A stretch of 46,828 bases of DNA from Hysterium pulicare CBS 123377. Taxonomy: Eukaryota > Ascomycota > Dothideomycetes > Hysteriales > Hysteriaceae. A program made the translations under genes and the position numbers. The stretch is from assembly GCA_000467715.1 (NCBI GenBank), contig AJFK01000309.1:1-46828 (forward strand), read 5' to 3'. A model generated the notes under the pieces. The model did no database searches. It worked only from the letters and a program-made list of their open reading frames with translations, and was not told the DNA's origin. Below, piece by piece: positions 10,015-21,557 of this stretch (positions within the stretch are counted from its first letter, which is position 1; every line of letters starts with the position of its first letter).

Positions 10015-10846
10015 ACGACGGGATCCACTTCGTCTGCATCTACGGATACGTACTTGAATTCTATCGATAGCAGCATTATCGTGGTATTTTGTTTGACTCG
10101 GGACAACGAATAGCATGTGTTTCCTAAAGCGGCGGACTTGTTTCTTCTCACCTCCTCTGTGGATCTTCGTTGTAAAGGACCACGGGTGGTAGCGATCTTA
10201 TGAGTTTTTACAAGTCATTTCATGGGTCATATATATAGTATCTCGGCTCTACCCCAACAGCGGATATGGAGAATAGTATAGTCACGATGCAGATAACCTA
10301 CATAGCATTCTGGGCGAGGGCGGAATAGACCTTACGGCTAAACATTCTATTAACACCAAGGTCATTGAGATGCTCATTGCAATCATGAGATGTGCCTGAA
10401 TACTGTACGCCTCGCAAGTTCAGCAAAGTTGAGTGGAGCATTTTCAACGGCAGTGTGACCAGCACATTTAACAAAACCCACCCCATCCGCTTTGGGCAAC
10501 TGCATTCCTTGATACTTAGAATTCATCGTCGCGTCATGAAAGGTGAAGGTTCAGGTCTGATAGCTTCAACTTAGGATATTGTGAAAATGGTAATCTATAG
10601 CTCGAGTGTTTGTCTAGGCCCAGCATCGGAGTTGAGAGAGGTCTACCTAGATTATTCGGGCTCTGCTAAGGCTACGAAAGCCAGTTGCCCTCATCAAGCA
10701 AATCCTGGAGGTGCTTAGGTATACAAAGCCTGTGCATGTCTTAGTCTAAAATAGTTACTCTACTCTCTAATAATTAGAAATATAATACTAACTCTTCTTA
10801 ATATAGTATCAATATAATATACTAAGTGTGATAGTTGATTATAGCC
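10015..10846. other. Intergenic with TA-rich, RIP-like patch
   Basis: No gene is recognised. The short frames 10392-10574 (+) and 10298-10486 (-) are not convincing. The part from 10738 to 10845 is extremely TA-rich (repeats of ataatata/tatagt), the kind of composition left by repeat-induced point mutation in Pezizomycotina. A 14-bp match to 7969-7982 lies inverted at 10676-10689. Confidence 0.45.
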
Positions 10847-10847
10847 G

Positions 10848-11262
10848 GGGCTGCGCATCAACCTCGTGATGGCTCTTCTCGCTGTTCGCATGCACCGTTT
10901 AAGCTTAGTAGAGTGATTCTAGAGACGTATCTAGCTTCGAAAGGTAACAACCCACATAACAACTAGATCTAAGCCCACATACACCTACTAAACCTGTCAA
11001 TTTTTGACTGTATAGGTCAGCAAGCTTGACGGATGGCTTTTGAAGGCGGGCTGCGCATCAACCCTGTGACGACTCTTCTTGCTAGGTGCATACAATAGTT
11101 GACTTTAGTATCATGATTGTAGAGGAGTATCCAGCTCTGGGCGGATGCTGAAGGTATTGTCCGTACAGACTTCTGTTTCTGACTAGGTAGGAAAAGCAAT
11201 TTAAGAATCTATAGATTTATGACACCTATTATGGCTTATTAGGCTTGTCAATAGCATTTGAA
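10848..11262. repeat. Diverged ~200-bp tandem duplication
   Basis: The segment gggctgcgcatcaacc at 10848 recurs at 11048, exactly 200 bp later. The alignment continues for about 95 bp at roughly 70-75% identity by eye, including (gtga, gactcttct/ggctcttct, gct). Further shared words (acaccta, then ctgtcaat or cttgtcaat) come near the end of each unit with small insertions. Many early differences are C/T or G/A transitions. There is no coding potential, and it adjoins the TA-rich patch. Confidence 0.6.
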
Positions 11263-11323
11263 GCCATGAATAGCAGTCAGCGGAAGGTAAGGTTCTCCAC
11301 CCAACTTTGCTGCCGGAATTTGA

Positions 11324-11735
11324 TTATTCTTGGAATTGACTCTCTTGAAGAAGCACACCAAGCTCGGCCTTACAAACGTCAAGTATCCTCATATGATGAG
11401 ACTTTTGGTTCTCCGCCCCTGTCACTCCTCTATCGCTCTGGGCATCCAGATGCAGACTCATACGGCCAGCTTCAAAAGAAACCAAGTGATCGAACACGTG
11501 CATAGGCAGATCCAAATTGTCCCCGTCCAAACACGGAGCAACTGATGGATAGGGATTGCAGGAGCGCTTGGCTCTCATACCACATACCAGGTTTAGAGAT
11601 TATTCTATGGTGTGTAGGAGTAGATGGAGGAATTGTATCTTTGGCAGGACTTGAAGCTTCAGCGGCAGCCAGAGAGTCGACATACACGTCAATTGAGTCG
11701 TTATCCGAATCATAGAGCATCATCTTCGCATACAT
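11324..11735 (-). CDS. Doubtful small two-exon gene, 121 aa, unknown
   Basis: Two antisense frames join through a gtatgt donor and a cag acceptor (exon 11735-11588, intron 46 nt, exon 11541-11324) into 121 residues. Exon 1 contains an acidic start (LYDSDNDSIDVYVDSL) and a Ser/Thr/Pro segment. Exon 2 reads APCLDGDNLDLPMHVFDHLV onward. The frame is also open for a few codons upstream of the Met, so more 5' exons are possible. I recognise no family. The intron is at the lower size limit seen in this window, and the locus sits beside decayed repeats. It may be a remnant. Confidence 0.25.
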
Positions 11736-12938
11736 GTTCTCTTCGGCCTCTTCGCCTTAGCTTTCTAATGAAGTTCACTTATGAGAGTAGGCGTAAATTT
11801 CGTGATGCCGAAATTTGCGACATTGTGTGAACTTTCGAAGGCGATGATGAAATCCATCAACAGAACGACGATGTCCATCAACAGTAAAGCAAACAGCCAT
11901 CAAGTAAATCCCTTGCGTGTCTAGGTACGAGTAGGTAAAGCGGCACCTCACAAAGTCATCAAAGGCTATCTATCCACGTCCAAGTGAGGGACAAAGTCAG
12001 CCAAAAAGCCAACCAACAGCACCATCACAACCACCCGATGTAACAACAACGAAACACAAAAATCTCTTCCTCAACCCATCGCACAAGGCGACGAGATCAA
12101 CGAAAAGATAAGCTCGCAAAAGCGGACCAGCAAAAATTGCCTGCAAATTTGTTAGTATGAAACATCAGAAGAAGGAAGAGGTTCCACTCACGCCGATGAA
12201 GCCCCCGAAGGAGATTCATACCAGCCCGCCTCCGCGCTGTGCAATGCAGGGCGAACTGATAGATCGACCGTATGCTTGATCACGGTGATCCCAACAAGGT
12301 CTGAAGAGGTTAGTAAAGGGCGGAAGTTGGGGTGGGGAGGTGGATGGAACTCACAAGTATGAAGAAGAAAAGAGGAGGAAAGACGGCGGTCGAGCGAAAT
12401 ATATATACGGTTTCTCGTCCGTGCACGCTAAGCGAGGGAGGGGCTTGGCGGTGAGGGGGCCCGTGAAATTGCGGGTCTGGGAGATGAGGCAATTTCGGTG
12501 AGCGGACTTGGAATCTCGGCTTCACAGACAACATCCCCGATTTCGTCAGTTTTACCTGAGTGAAGTCTAGTCATGTTTACCTATTGAGTTCTGGCATCAA
12601 GATCTTACCTAATTTTCGTGGTCGTTTCTCATCAAGTATTGCTCTAACTGCCAATAGTAGCAAATAGTTTGAACATCTCCATACGAAATTATTAGAAAAT
12701 CTCAAGCCTATTTCTAGCTCATTCAATTTCAGTTATAGGAATCATGAACTGCACGGGCAAGTTTAGAGATGAGAGCTAGATTCGATGCTCCTAACAAAGC
12801 TCGAAGAAATATGGAAATGCCAATAAATCCAGTTTGATCGCCAGGCAGTAGAGCCGCCGATCCAATTCCGACGCCTTCCTTTACGTGTAGGGAATGTCCC
12901 CTCCTTCACACCTTCATCGTCGAGTACCCAGCTTCCTA
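11736..12938. other. Intergenic, no gene recognised
   Basis: This 1.2 kb stretch holds scattered short frames only. A 36-codon frame near 12300-12190 on minus can be joined to a preceding piece by a gtgag donor, but it lacks an in-frame start, so I do not call it. The remainder is mixed-composition sequence that probably holds the 3' region of the minus-strand gene beginning at 14621. Confidence 0.35.
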
Positions 12939-14621
12939 TCAATCAAGTTCCACCGTATCCACCTCAGTATCGAGCTCATAGTGTCCTCTTTGGCGCCGCA
13001 GTATTAGCCGTGAACGCTTCGTCGCCCTCGCTTGCTTCTCCACCTTAGTCAAGTGGAAGAATAAGTAAGTCTGGTAGTCAAAATAATCGTCCTCCCACTC
13101 TTTCACTCCATGTTGCAGCCTCTTTTCTACATCATCCCAGTATCGATCCTTGGCCTCCCCATACTCCTCTGCCATCTCCTTATGCTCATGCCACAATACT
13201 CCAAACACATGCTCAGTCGGTTCGCGTGGATGCAATACTTCGTGAGTGGAATACATAATGAAGGCTCTCAAAGCATCTGCACGCCCTATTTCCTTCCAAA
13301 CATCTTTGATGAATTCATTGTCGAACCATACTTCTTTTGTGCCACGTAGCATGCGACTCTGATGGCGCATGGAGGTCATGAGATAGTTGGCGAAGTCCAC
13401 CAAATTCCATTTCATTGCAAAGTACAGCCATGTCTTGGCGAGGGACTTAAGATGTCTACGGCGATCGCCTAGGAACATGCCATATATGTCGTAGCGGTTG
13501 GGTAGGCCATCGGGAGAACTAGCACGTTCTTGGATCCAAGTTTGCCAGGTACCGAAATGAAACTTGTTTACGTTATCCATATACAGGACGCCAGCATCTT
13601 TGAATAGTTTCTTGATGGAGGTCGTAGCGGCTCGTTTGTTGAAAGTACCACTCGTTGTCGAAGCTCCACGAGATCGAGCAGCGATCCGGCTTCGTTCCTC
13701 TTCGTCACTGTCGTCTGAGGATGTATCCAGAACGTCCAAGGCTCCCTTCAGCTCTGGCTCCGGCTGCGGTTGACCTCCCAAATCGTTCCGTCGTTCAGGT
13801 TTAGGTCTCGTCTTCTTACCGTAAGCCAGGACTAACTCTGGAGCTTGCTTAAGAAGAGTAAGCGAAAGGTTGCTGTAGGAACGTTCGCCGTCGAAGTAGA
13901 CCCTGATCATCTTGTCTTCTGCGGGAATCTTAATCTTTGGCAAGCTTGGTGTCACAAATTTGGAGGCGCTCGTTGAGGGTACATTTCCAACGGCAGGTCC
14001 CTTGTCAACCACGAGTTCTTTGTCAACGACATGTTCTGTGGAAACTCGGAGTTTCACTACAAGACTTTGCTTGACTTTTCGTGGCTCAGGTCCAAGGTCA
14101 GGCTCATCGTCCAGCTCTCCATCCTTGTTGATGTTCTTGAATGCGCTGCCACCGCCTTTCGGCTTTTTGATTCGCGGTGTTTTGGGTTGTTTTGGTTTTT
14201 GTACTGGAATTTGATGATTCGACTTCCGAACTCCAGCTGTAGACTTCTCGCTAGGCAATGTTATGTGATCGAAGGTAGGAGGCGGAGGGATGTGTAAAGC
14301 TTCAGCCATTTTTTGAGTGGGCTTCCGAGTTCGACGCTCTCCGATCTTCTGATAGCTGTTAAGCTCCCTTTCTGAAAGATTTAATGCGAGCTCCTTCGCG
14401 ACTTTTTCCGCTGGTGTAAGGGTGATTTTCGGCCTCGAGGGAAAATTTGTTGTGGGTTGGGCGCCCATTTTAGCTTGTTCGTCATTAACTTCCGGTGACT
14501 CTACGCCATCATGATGTGAAGCTTCAGAACCATGGTTGTCACCACGATTTTGATTTTTCGTACGGCCATCTGACTTTGCCATGGTACCTGGACGTCGAAT
14601 CGAGTTGGACAGAGTTGTCAC
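12939..14621 (-). CDS. Protein of unknown function, 560 aa, disordered N-half, helical C-half
   Basis: This is a single exon of 561 codons. Residues 1-170 are polar, Pro/Lys/Ser-rich and probably disordered, with a basic patch (KPKQPKTPRIKKPKGGG) that could act as a nuclear localisation signal. A small internal duplication (VVDKELVVDKGP) lies near residue 195. A short beta-rich segment (IRVYFDGERSYSNLSLTLL) is followed by a Ser/Asp/Glu tract (DTSSDDSDEEE). The C-terminal ~220 residues are dense in Trp, Tyr and His and look helical (NRYDIYGMFLGDRRRHLKSL, then LYFAMKWNLVDFANYLMTSM). This part vaguely resembles the region after a BTB/POZ fold in fungal BTB proteins, but no BTB core is evident, so I do not name it as such. 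A second Met at residue 14 is an alternative start. Confidence 0.75.
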   Translation of the reverse strand: MTTLSNSIRRPGTMAKSDGRTKNQNRGDNHGSEASHHDGVESPEVNDEQAKMGAQPTTNFPSRPKITLTPAEKVAKELALNLSERELNSYQKIGERRTRKPTQKMAEALHIPPPPTFDHITLPSEKSTAGVRKSNHQIPVQKPKQPKTPRIKKPKGGGSAFKNINKDGELDDEPDLGPEPRKVKQSLVVKLRVSTEHVVDKELVVDKGPAVGNVPSTSASKFVTPSLPKIKIPAEDKMIRVYFDGERSYSNLSLTLLKQAPELVLAYGKKTRPKPERRNDLGGQPQPEPELKGALDVLDTSSDDSDEEERSRIAARSRGASTTSGTFNKRAATTSIKKLFKDAGVLYMDNVNKFHFGTWQTWIQERASSPDGLPNRYDIYGMFLGDRRRHLKSLAKTWLYFAMKWNLVDFANYLMTSMRHQSRMLRGTKEVWFDNEFIKDVWKEIGRADALRAFIMYSTHEVLHPREPTEHVFGVLWHEHKEMAEEYGEAKDRYWDDVEKRLQHGVKEWEDDYFDYQTYLFFHLTKVEKQARATKRSRLILRRQRGHYELDTEVDTVELD

Positions 14622-15975
14622 TATTTAGTGGTGATAGTTAGGTAAGGTTAAGTATTTGAGAGCATTTTGTCTTTTACTCCGAATCTGGCTTTCACGCACC
14701 TAGATCTTTTGTAGCTCTTTCGTGAAGGCTTCAGTCGCAGTGCCGACTATCGCAAGCCGAGCTTGAGTTCAATAGTGAATGCGTGATCAGGCGGCTCAGT
14801 GAATCTGAAATGGCTGAAGATTATGCGCTGTCATCGGGTGCCTCTTGCAACTGTGAAGGTAAAGAAGACTTGAAAATGCAACAAACTTTGGACGAGGAAT
14901 CCACTGTCTCATCGATCGTCTGGTAAGTCACGACTGCTTTCGCTTGGTTTGTTGGAAAAATGTTCTTGTATCCAACTAGTTATATCTGCTTGTGCAATCC
15001 GTAGGTCAAGGTGCCAGGTTTCTTCCGGCCAACGAGGCTAGTTGGTTAGGAAATACGTGCTGTAAGAGTTTTGAATGGTAAAGTCACTTGAGAAACTAGA
15101 TATTGGATACGAGATGTAGTAAAGGTGAAGTTGACTGTGGTCGAAAGCAAGCAGGTTGTCGCTGCCTTACCCGATTCTAGCAGGAAGGATACCTCTTCAG
15201 GCCGGATACAAGTCACCCGCTAGATAGAAGTTACAAAACTTGGGATCTGTTCAGGATGGCACTTGCTTTACAGCCTTTTACGGAGTCCTAAGGAGATAAA
15301 TGCCACAGACTCATTCTCCGAAACAATGAATTATAGCCCTCATAGGGAAGACCTTGCGCATATCAGTCCATGCATGTTTAGATATAGATGCTTCATATTT
15401 ACCGGCATCGAAAGGGTCGAGAAGATAGGCAATATGAAGAAGCCTCTAAGTCATGTGGATTATCGAGGTACTTCACATCTAACCTATTTCTTCTACTCAA
15501 TGCATACTCTTTTCCACACTTCGACGGTCGAGCGGTATCCTGGCGTTAAAGGACAGCTGGCGTGGAGAGTAGACAAAAGTTTCGATACGACGGAGGGTTT
15601 GTATATGGTGCTGCTGATCGAATCTAGCGAAAAAACTGCGAAGTTGGGCTGCAGTCTGACATGAATTATTTCTAAAGACGTAGCAATTCAGACGGAGGAC
15701 TATTTGATTTGAGAGGAATCAATTCTACAAATTGCTGATGGAATAGAGAATTGCAGATTGTACACGTGAGGGAATCGAGCAAGAGTAGTGGACTGAAAAT
15801 GCTTCTAAAACTTCTGTACAGCGGCGGGACTAACATGACAACGGTAACATAGCAGCTTGTGCCACCAGCGTAGACATACTTCCTCGATCCCATCTTTGAT
15901 ACAAGCGACCCCAAATGAAATTGACCTAAGGAAAGAACTGTTTGTATGCCATGATGCTTCTTTCCGGACCAGATT
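14622..15975. other. Intergenic with weak open frames
   Basis: Two weak coding hints exist on plus. The first is an ATG at 14810 with a 38-codon acidic frame ending in a good gtaagt donor (14923) and a possible acceptor at 15004, giving only a 49-residue product. The second is a 133-codon frame at 15263-15664 with no recognisable motif. Neither has enough support to be called a gene; they may belong to a non-coding transcript. The remainder is promoter and 3' flank of the neighbouring minus-strand genes. Confidence 0.35.
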
Positions 15976-16773
15976 TTACTCGTCGTCGTCTTCGAATTGG
16001 TCCTTAGGACCTGGCGGGCTCTGCACGTACATACCCTTATATCCGGTAATTGGTTCTGTGCCTTGGGCCTGTGGATGAGATAATTAGCGGGTGAAAGGAT
16101 TGTCGGGGGTCCAGTATCGTAGCGGGATCTCGTACCTTCAGATACTCTTCAGTAGCTTCTTGCCATTCCTTCGTCATGGTTCTTGGTCTAACCGGGTTGG
16201 CAAACAGACGAATGATGTAGAAGACAACGACACCTAACAGGATACCGCCAATTGAGATCAGGGCGATCTTGCGGGTCTGTCCAGGAGGGTCAAGTTTTCG
16301 AGGGCCATGAGGACCAAAGGCAATCCAGTATGCTATTTTTGAACTGTTTGTCAGCTTTCCCAACCCACAAGCCGGTTTGAAAGGGTATCAAGCTCGGATG
16401 GAGTGATAGGCAGATGAGCCTCGGATAAGGCAGCCAACATGCTTCAAGCTCCCTTTGATGCTCAATGCCGGGAAGAGGGATAGAACGCACCAGCCTTCTT
16501 CTCTTGCATTGTCATCTCCTTCCAGTCAACCTTCATTCGATCTCTGAGGGCCATCCACAAATCGGCCTGCTCCTGAGGCGGCATATCCTCCCATCGCTTC
16601 TCAATGTTGGCCAGAGTCGGATTCGAAATGGCATGTACCTTGCGGGTCTGTTGCTGCTGAACGCAAGCGAGAGGTGATGGCCGTTGCAGACGGAAAGCTT
16701 GACGTGTCGCGGTCGAGGGGGGTACGATGGAGGCCGAGCTCCTCGCTGCCCGGATGATGGAGGAGCGCAGCAT
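15976..16773 (-). CDS. cox5: Cytochrome c oxidase subunit V (COX5, mammalian COX IV family), 190 aa, 3 exons
   Basis: This is a nuclear-encoded subunit of respiratory complex IV in the inner mitochondrial membrane; it contacts the catalytic core and tunes activity. The exons are 16773-16491, 16332-16136 and 16068-15976, closing in frame at 191 codons with the stop. Residues 1-45 are Arg/Ser/Ala/Gln-rich with no acidic residues, typical of a cleaved presequence. The mature part has the family block ISNPTLANIEKRWEDMPPQE, the WMALRDRMKVDWKEMTMQEKKA helix region, then AYWIAFGPHGPR. One transmembrane helix follows (IALISIGGILLGVVVFYII, about residues 117-136), then an intermembrane-space tail with GYKGMYVQSPPGP and an acidic end. 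I chose the Met followed by LRSSIIRAARSS because upstream in-frame sequence lacks presequence character. The gene is divergent from GAPDH across a 1.5-kb gap. Confidence 0.93.
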
Positions 16774-18318
16774 TGTGGAGTAAGGAGTGGAGAGTGTCGC
16801 AAAATTGGTGAAGAGAAGGAAAAAGGCCCCGCGTGAGGGGACGGTCGTTGCCAATTGAGGTCGATGTGGTGAGGGAGTCCAGGTTGAAGTGGGCCAAAGG
16901 AGAGTTTCGAGGTGAGGACCGTGAGGCTCGCTTCTTGGCGCTGCGAAGAAAATCGCCGTCATGGCCTGATGCGGCAGCCTGAACACGACTGACAGCCAAT
17001 CGACAGCTTGCCATTGCTGGAGCTGTTTTGCTCACGAACTCGAGCCCACCACGCCATCATTCCAGTGCCTTCACACATGTCGCCTGCCTTCTGCAGCGCT
17101 GTGTTCAAGCTCTGGGGAGCTGTCCTATTTATCAAGCGCTGTTGAGCTCTATTGAGCTCGTTTTCCCCAAGCCGTCAAGCTCCAGAGTCATCCCGACCCA
17201 ATGGCATCGTCTCCTCTCGAGATCCGTACCTCAGTTCAAGCCCGCATCAGCCCTACCGACAGAGCTCGTGAGATCAGCATCAACGACGGATTGACCATGG
17301 CGCAAGGCTGCCGCTCATATCTATGCAGGTACTTCCGACCCTTCAAGTGGTACAAGACTACAGTGAGCGACTTGCAAGCTCTCCAACGCGGCCGTGCAAA
17401 CATGTTTCCCCCTCCCGGCCGCGGACCTCCCTGACAGCTCACTTGCTGCACTCTGCACTGTCATCTTGGCGGCAAAGTCTACGGTGCAGCATGAAAGTCC
17501 GAAGTCACACAATGGTCGTCTTACACACTCTCGTGACGTTCACCGACCAATCTAGAAGCAATGCTTTTGACGGTGTTGACGGTGAGCGACATTCCAGCCT
17601 GACAAACTTGTCAGTCGTTGCCCGCCATCCCGCGTGGCTGGAGTTGCAAAGAATCATGAGATGTGAAAAGACGGTCTCCGTAAGCGGACGCAGCAAATTT
17701 GCTCAACAGGCCTATTGCTGTGGGAGAGCTGGTTAACGGCCAAGCAGCAGGATTGGCAGTGTGCACTAAAGCAATGTAAATCGTGGGGTGCGGTTTTGGA
17801 GACGCTTGGAAGATGGATATCTTCATTCAGCAACAGGAACTCCCTCTACCATTTTCCGACGAGAGCCCTGGTACCCATATATGTTTGCCAAACGAAACCC
17901 GGTCTCCTCGAACGTTCTCCGGGTGATCCCGGCCATCCGGTTCAGAGCAGCAGCACGACCCCGAGGTAGCTCTCAAACTGAATCTCAAGAGCTGCGGCCG
18001 GGAGTGCTGGGCGGCGAAGTAGATTAGTATTATTGGATAATGTAATGGTGGCCCTCGAGTTATCTTTTGAAAAAAGCACCTAGTGTGAAGTCATTCCGGT
18101 GTCGTACTCACATATTTAACTGAGGGGCAGCTCAACCACCGATTCCACTCCCCCACCAAAAAATCCTCTGTCTCCTCAACACAACACCCTTTCCTCCCTT
18201 CAATTGACGCTTGCTTCATTGCTCACACTCTCTCCGTCGCTTACTAGAAGAAGTGAGTCTATCGTGAACTCGGACGACTTCACGACTAATTGCATTTCAC
18301 AGTACATTCCCCGCCATC
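16774..18318. other. Divergent COX5-GAPDH promoter region
   Basis: This 1.5-kb gap holds the promoters of two strongly expressed energy genes. Open frames here (for example 17201-17434, 17323-17736 and 17715-17969 on plus) overlap one another in all frames and lack motifs. I regard them as chance frames in GC-moderate sequence. The proximal GAPDH leader is described separately. Confidence 0.5.
18130..18318 (+). promoter_or_regulatory. GAPDH core promoter and leader: pyrimidine tract plus 5'-UTR intron
   Basis: From about 18140 to 18245 the plus strand is strongly C/T-rich (cctttcctcccttcaatt and ctctctccgtcgcttac), the CT-box arrangement found just upstream of transcription starts in highly expressed filamentous-fungal genes. 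A candidate 5'-UTR intron follows: donor gtgagt at 18253, a ctaat branch site, and acceptor cag ending at 18302, only 16 nt before the start codon. Leader introns of this kind often raise expression. The splice signals are good but unproven. Confidence 0.6.
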
Positions 18319-19588
<1,270 letters not shown>

Positions 19589-21407
19589 GAATCAGGACAG
19601 AGCCAGGCAATGCCTAAATTGTAAAAGGAAGACTTTTTGGTGGTACTTCTTCTACTCCTTGCTAAATGCGTCGTCTCCCTATTTTCTACGAATGCTTTCT
19701 TCGATGATAGGTGGGAGGCGCAGAATCCGCAAAAAAATATGGCCTAGGGAATGATGAGACCTTATGCAGGTAGATAAGTTATGAAATTATAAACTTTGGT
19801 ACCTGAATCCGTGCATGTAAAGCCCCTGTCAGCTCATTTTCTAGCGTTTCTAGACCGTACCGAGGACAATTATCAATTGTTAGCTCGGTGCGACGATGAA
19901 ACCTCACGCGCGAACATATGGGTACATAATTCCGGAATCCTTGCGATTTGTGTCCTGGACGATCCGGCATTGTGTCAGTATCTACCGCAAAGCTTGGAAT
20001 AAGGTTGTGGCGCCTTTTCTAGTGATAGAAGTTGGAGCGATTATTTAAAAAAGCAGAGCCCCCGACATATGTCGGGAGACCCTTCGATTGAAACGAATTC
20101 TTAGATTCAAACGAACATTTAGTGCGTGGGTTTTCAGCAGCTTAATCTGGTTTAAGATATTGTCCAGTCGAAATCTATATATTGGCGGTGAGAAATAGAA
20201 TTTACGGCAGGGAGGAATTGAACCGAGTAGCTATATCCCATCTACCTACTTTACTAGTAAAACTGAAAGTATAAATATATGAGCAGGTTATTGATGGTAA
20301 ATAGAAGAAACTTGGTAAGCTCTTTAGCTCCACAATTGGAGACCGCTTCTGTATTTTCTTTCACTGCTGATATAATGAGGACAATCAAGCTCAAAATGTA
20401 TCCTGAAACACAGTTGTGGCAAGGGCCAGAGTATTCACAAGATAGAATGGTACAAACAATAACCCTTTAATGAAAAATGTTATGATTGAAACCTGTTCAC
20501 GGCTTTCCGAGCGATTCACCGTTTAGGTGACTGTGGTGAAAGTCGTTTTATATGCGTTAGGTACTGCCAACACTGTACTATTTATTGTGAATTAGGCTAG
20601 CGCATGGTTAGTCACCCTAAATCTTGGAACAACGAACCGCGGTGATTTGAACACTATCCTTACTGCTTCTTCAACAATCTATCAAAGCCATAACGCGCGA
20701 CTTGACATAGCCGCGACACATATCTGTTGGCTATCTCCGCTCCTCATTTTCTTTTCGCCATTGTGTTTTATACTCTCTCTTTGGTGCGTTCAGCGCGGGC
20801 ACGTGGCGGTGCGAATCCCTTCGACCAAGACTTCCAGCCACGGTCCTATCAGATTGCGCGACACGAGCAATCCTCCCACTCTAAAACGTTTAATCCTTAA
20901 CCAATTACCACAGAAAAGTTTTCCAATCCAACTTGGATAATTGACAAGGTTTAGCATTTTTGGCTGGGCTCAGATTTACGTTTGATGTACATCCCTTTCG
21001 GCCACCTTCATCAACGGATCAATCGTCTGACAATCTCTTAATTATCTGTCCACCATATCATGCATTAGCTTTAAACTAGTAAGTCTGTGCCTTGGCTGAT
21101 TTCTATTTACCTTTTTGGACTTCATCTTCATTTGGCCCAGGTCTTCTGTATTCTTTGATTGGCTTCGCATCCTTCGGTAGTTCTATAGCTGTACTAGCAG
21201 CGCGCCTTCTAGGCCTGATTAACCTTGTCTGCCCCTGCCATCTGTTTATTTCAAACTCTCTGTCTCATTGAAGCAGCGCTCTCAATCATCTATCTGTTCA
21301 TATTCCGTAGGATGGATTTTGTCTGTCCATTCCCAGCCTAGTCTGATTATTTCGTGACGTCTTCTCTCTGCTTCTTCTCTCCTTGTTGAACAGCTTGATC
21401 AGTGATC
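19589..21407. other. Intergenic: GAPDH 3' flank, AT-rich segment, HDA1 leader
   Basis: 19.6-20.0 kb is GAPDH 3' flank. 20.0-20.6 kb is AT-rich with no gene recognised. 20.9-21.4 kb is T/C-rich and probably the promoter and long leader of HDA1. A possible leader intron (gtaagt at about 21079 to a cccag acceptor at about 21140, followed by gtcttctg) lies within it. A tRNA-promoter-like pair of boxes on minus near 20220-20265 is discussed among the rejected items. Confidence 0.4.
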
Positions 21408-21557
21408 ATGCAGCTGACCCAGCATAGCTTACTAGATTACTTCTTTCCTCCGCCGAAGGCGTCGAAAGAGCGTTGCCGAAGCGCTTGGTGTCTTCAGGGC
21501 GCAAGCGATCACCATGGAAGAGTCAGCCGACTTCATGATGGGCGACGGCCCATTTAA
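21408..21557 (+). promoter_or_regulatory. Overlapping uORF (49 aa) ahead of HDA1
   Basis: An ATG at 21408 opens a 49-codon frame that passes the HDA1 start codon (21514) in a different frame and ends at TAA 21555-21557. Ribosomes that initiate here cannot simply reinitiate at 21514, so it should lower HDA1 translation unless it is skipped by leaky scanning or a downstream transcription start. The encoded peptide starts MQLTQHSLLDYFFPPPK, which fits the PCNA-interacting PIP-box pattern (Q-x-x-L-x-x-Y-F). Whether the transcript includes this ATG is unknown. Confidence 0.5.

Noticed and set aside
12190-12534. Possible two-exon minus-strand small protein (frame ending in AGWYESPSGASSA)
   Set aside because: The phase can be made to fit but there is no start codon between an upstream in-frame stop and the splice donor.
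14810-15040. Two-exon plus-strand peptide of about 49 residues
   Set aside because: The splice signals are good but the product is tiny, ends soon after the junction and has no recognisable feature. It could equally be a non-coding transcript.
15263-15664. 133-codon plus-strand frame
   Set aside because: It has no domain, no signal peptide and no splice partners. Its length is within chance expectation for this window.
20220-20265. tRNA-like A box (tagtaaagtagg) and B box (ggttcaattcc) on the minus strand
   Set aside because: The boxes are only 32 nt apart start to start, the T-stem bases do not pair, and no acceptor stem is visible. It is at best a decayed tRNA-derived or mitochondrial fragment in AT-rich DNA.
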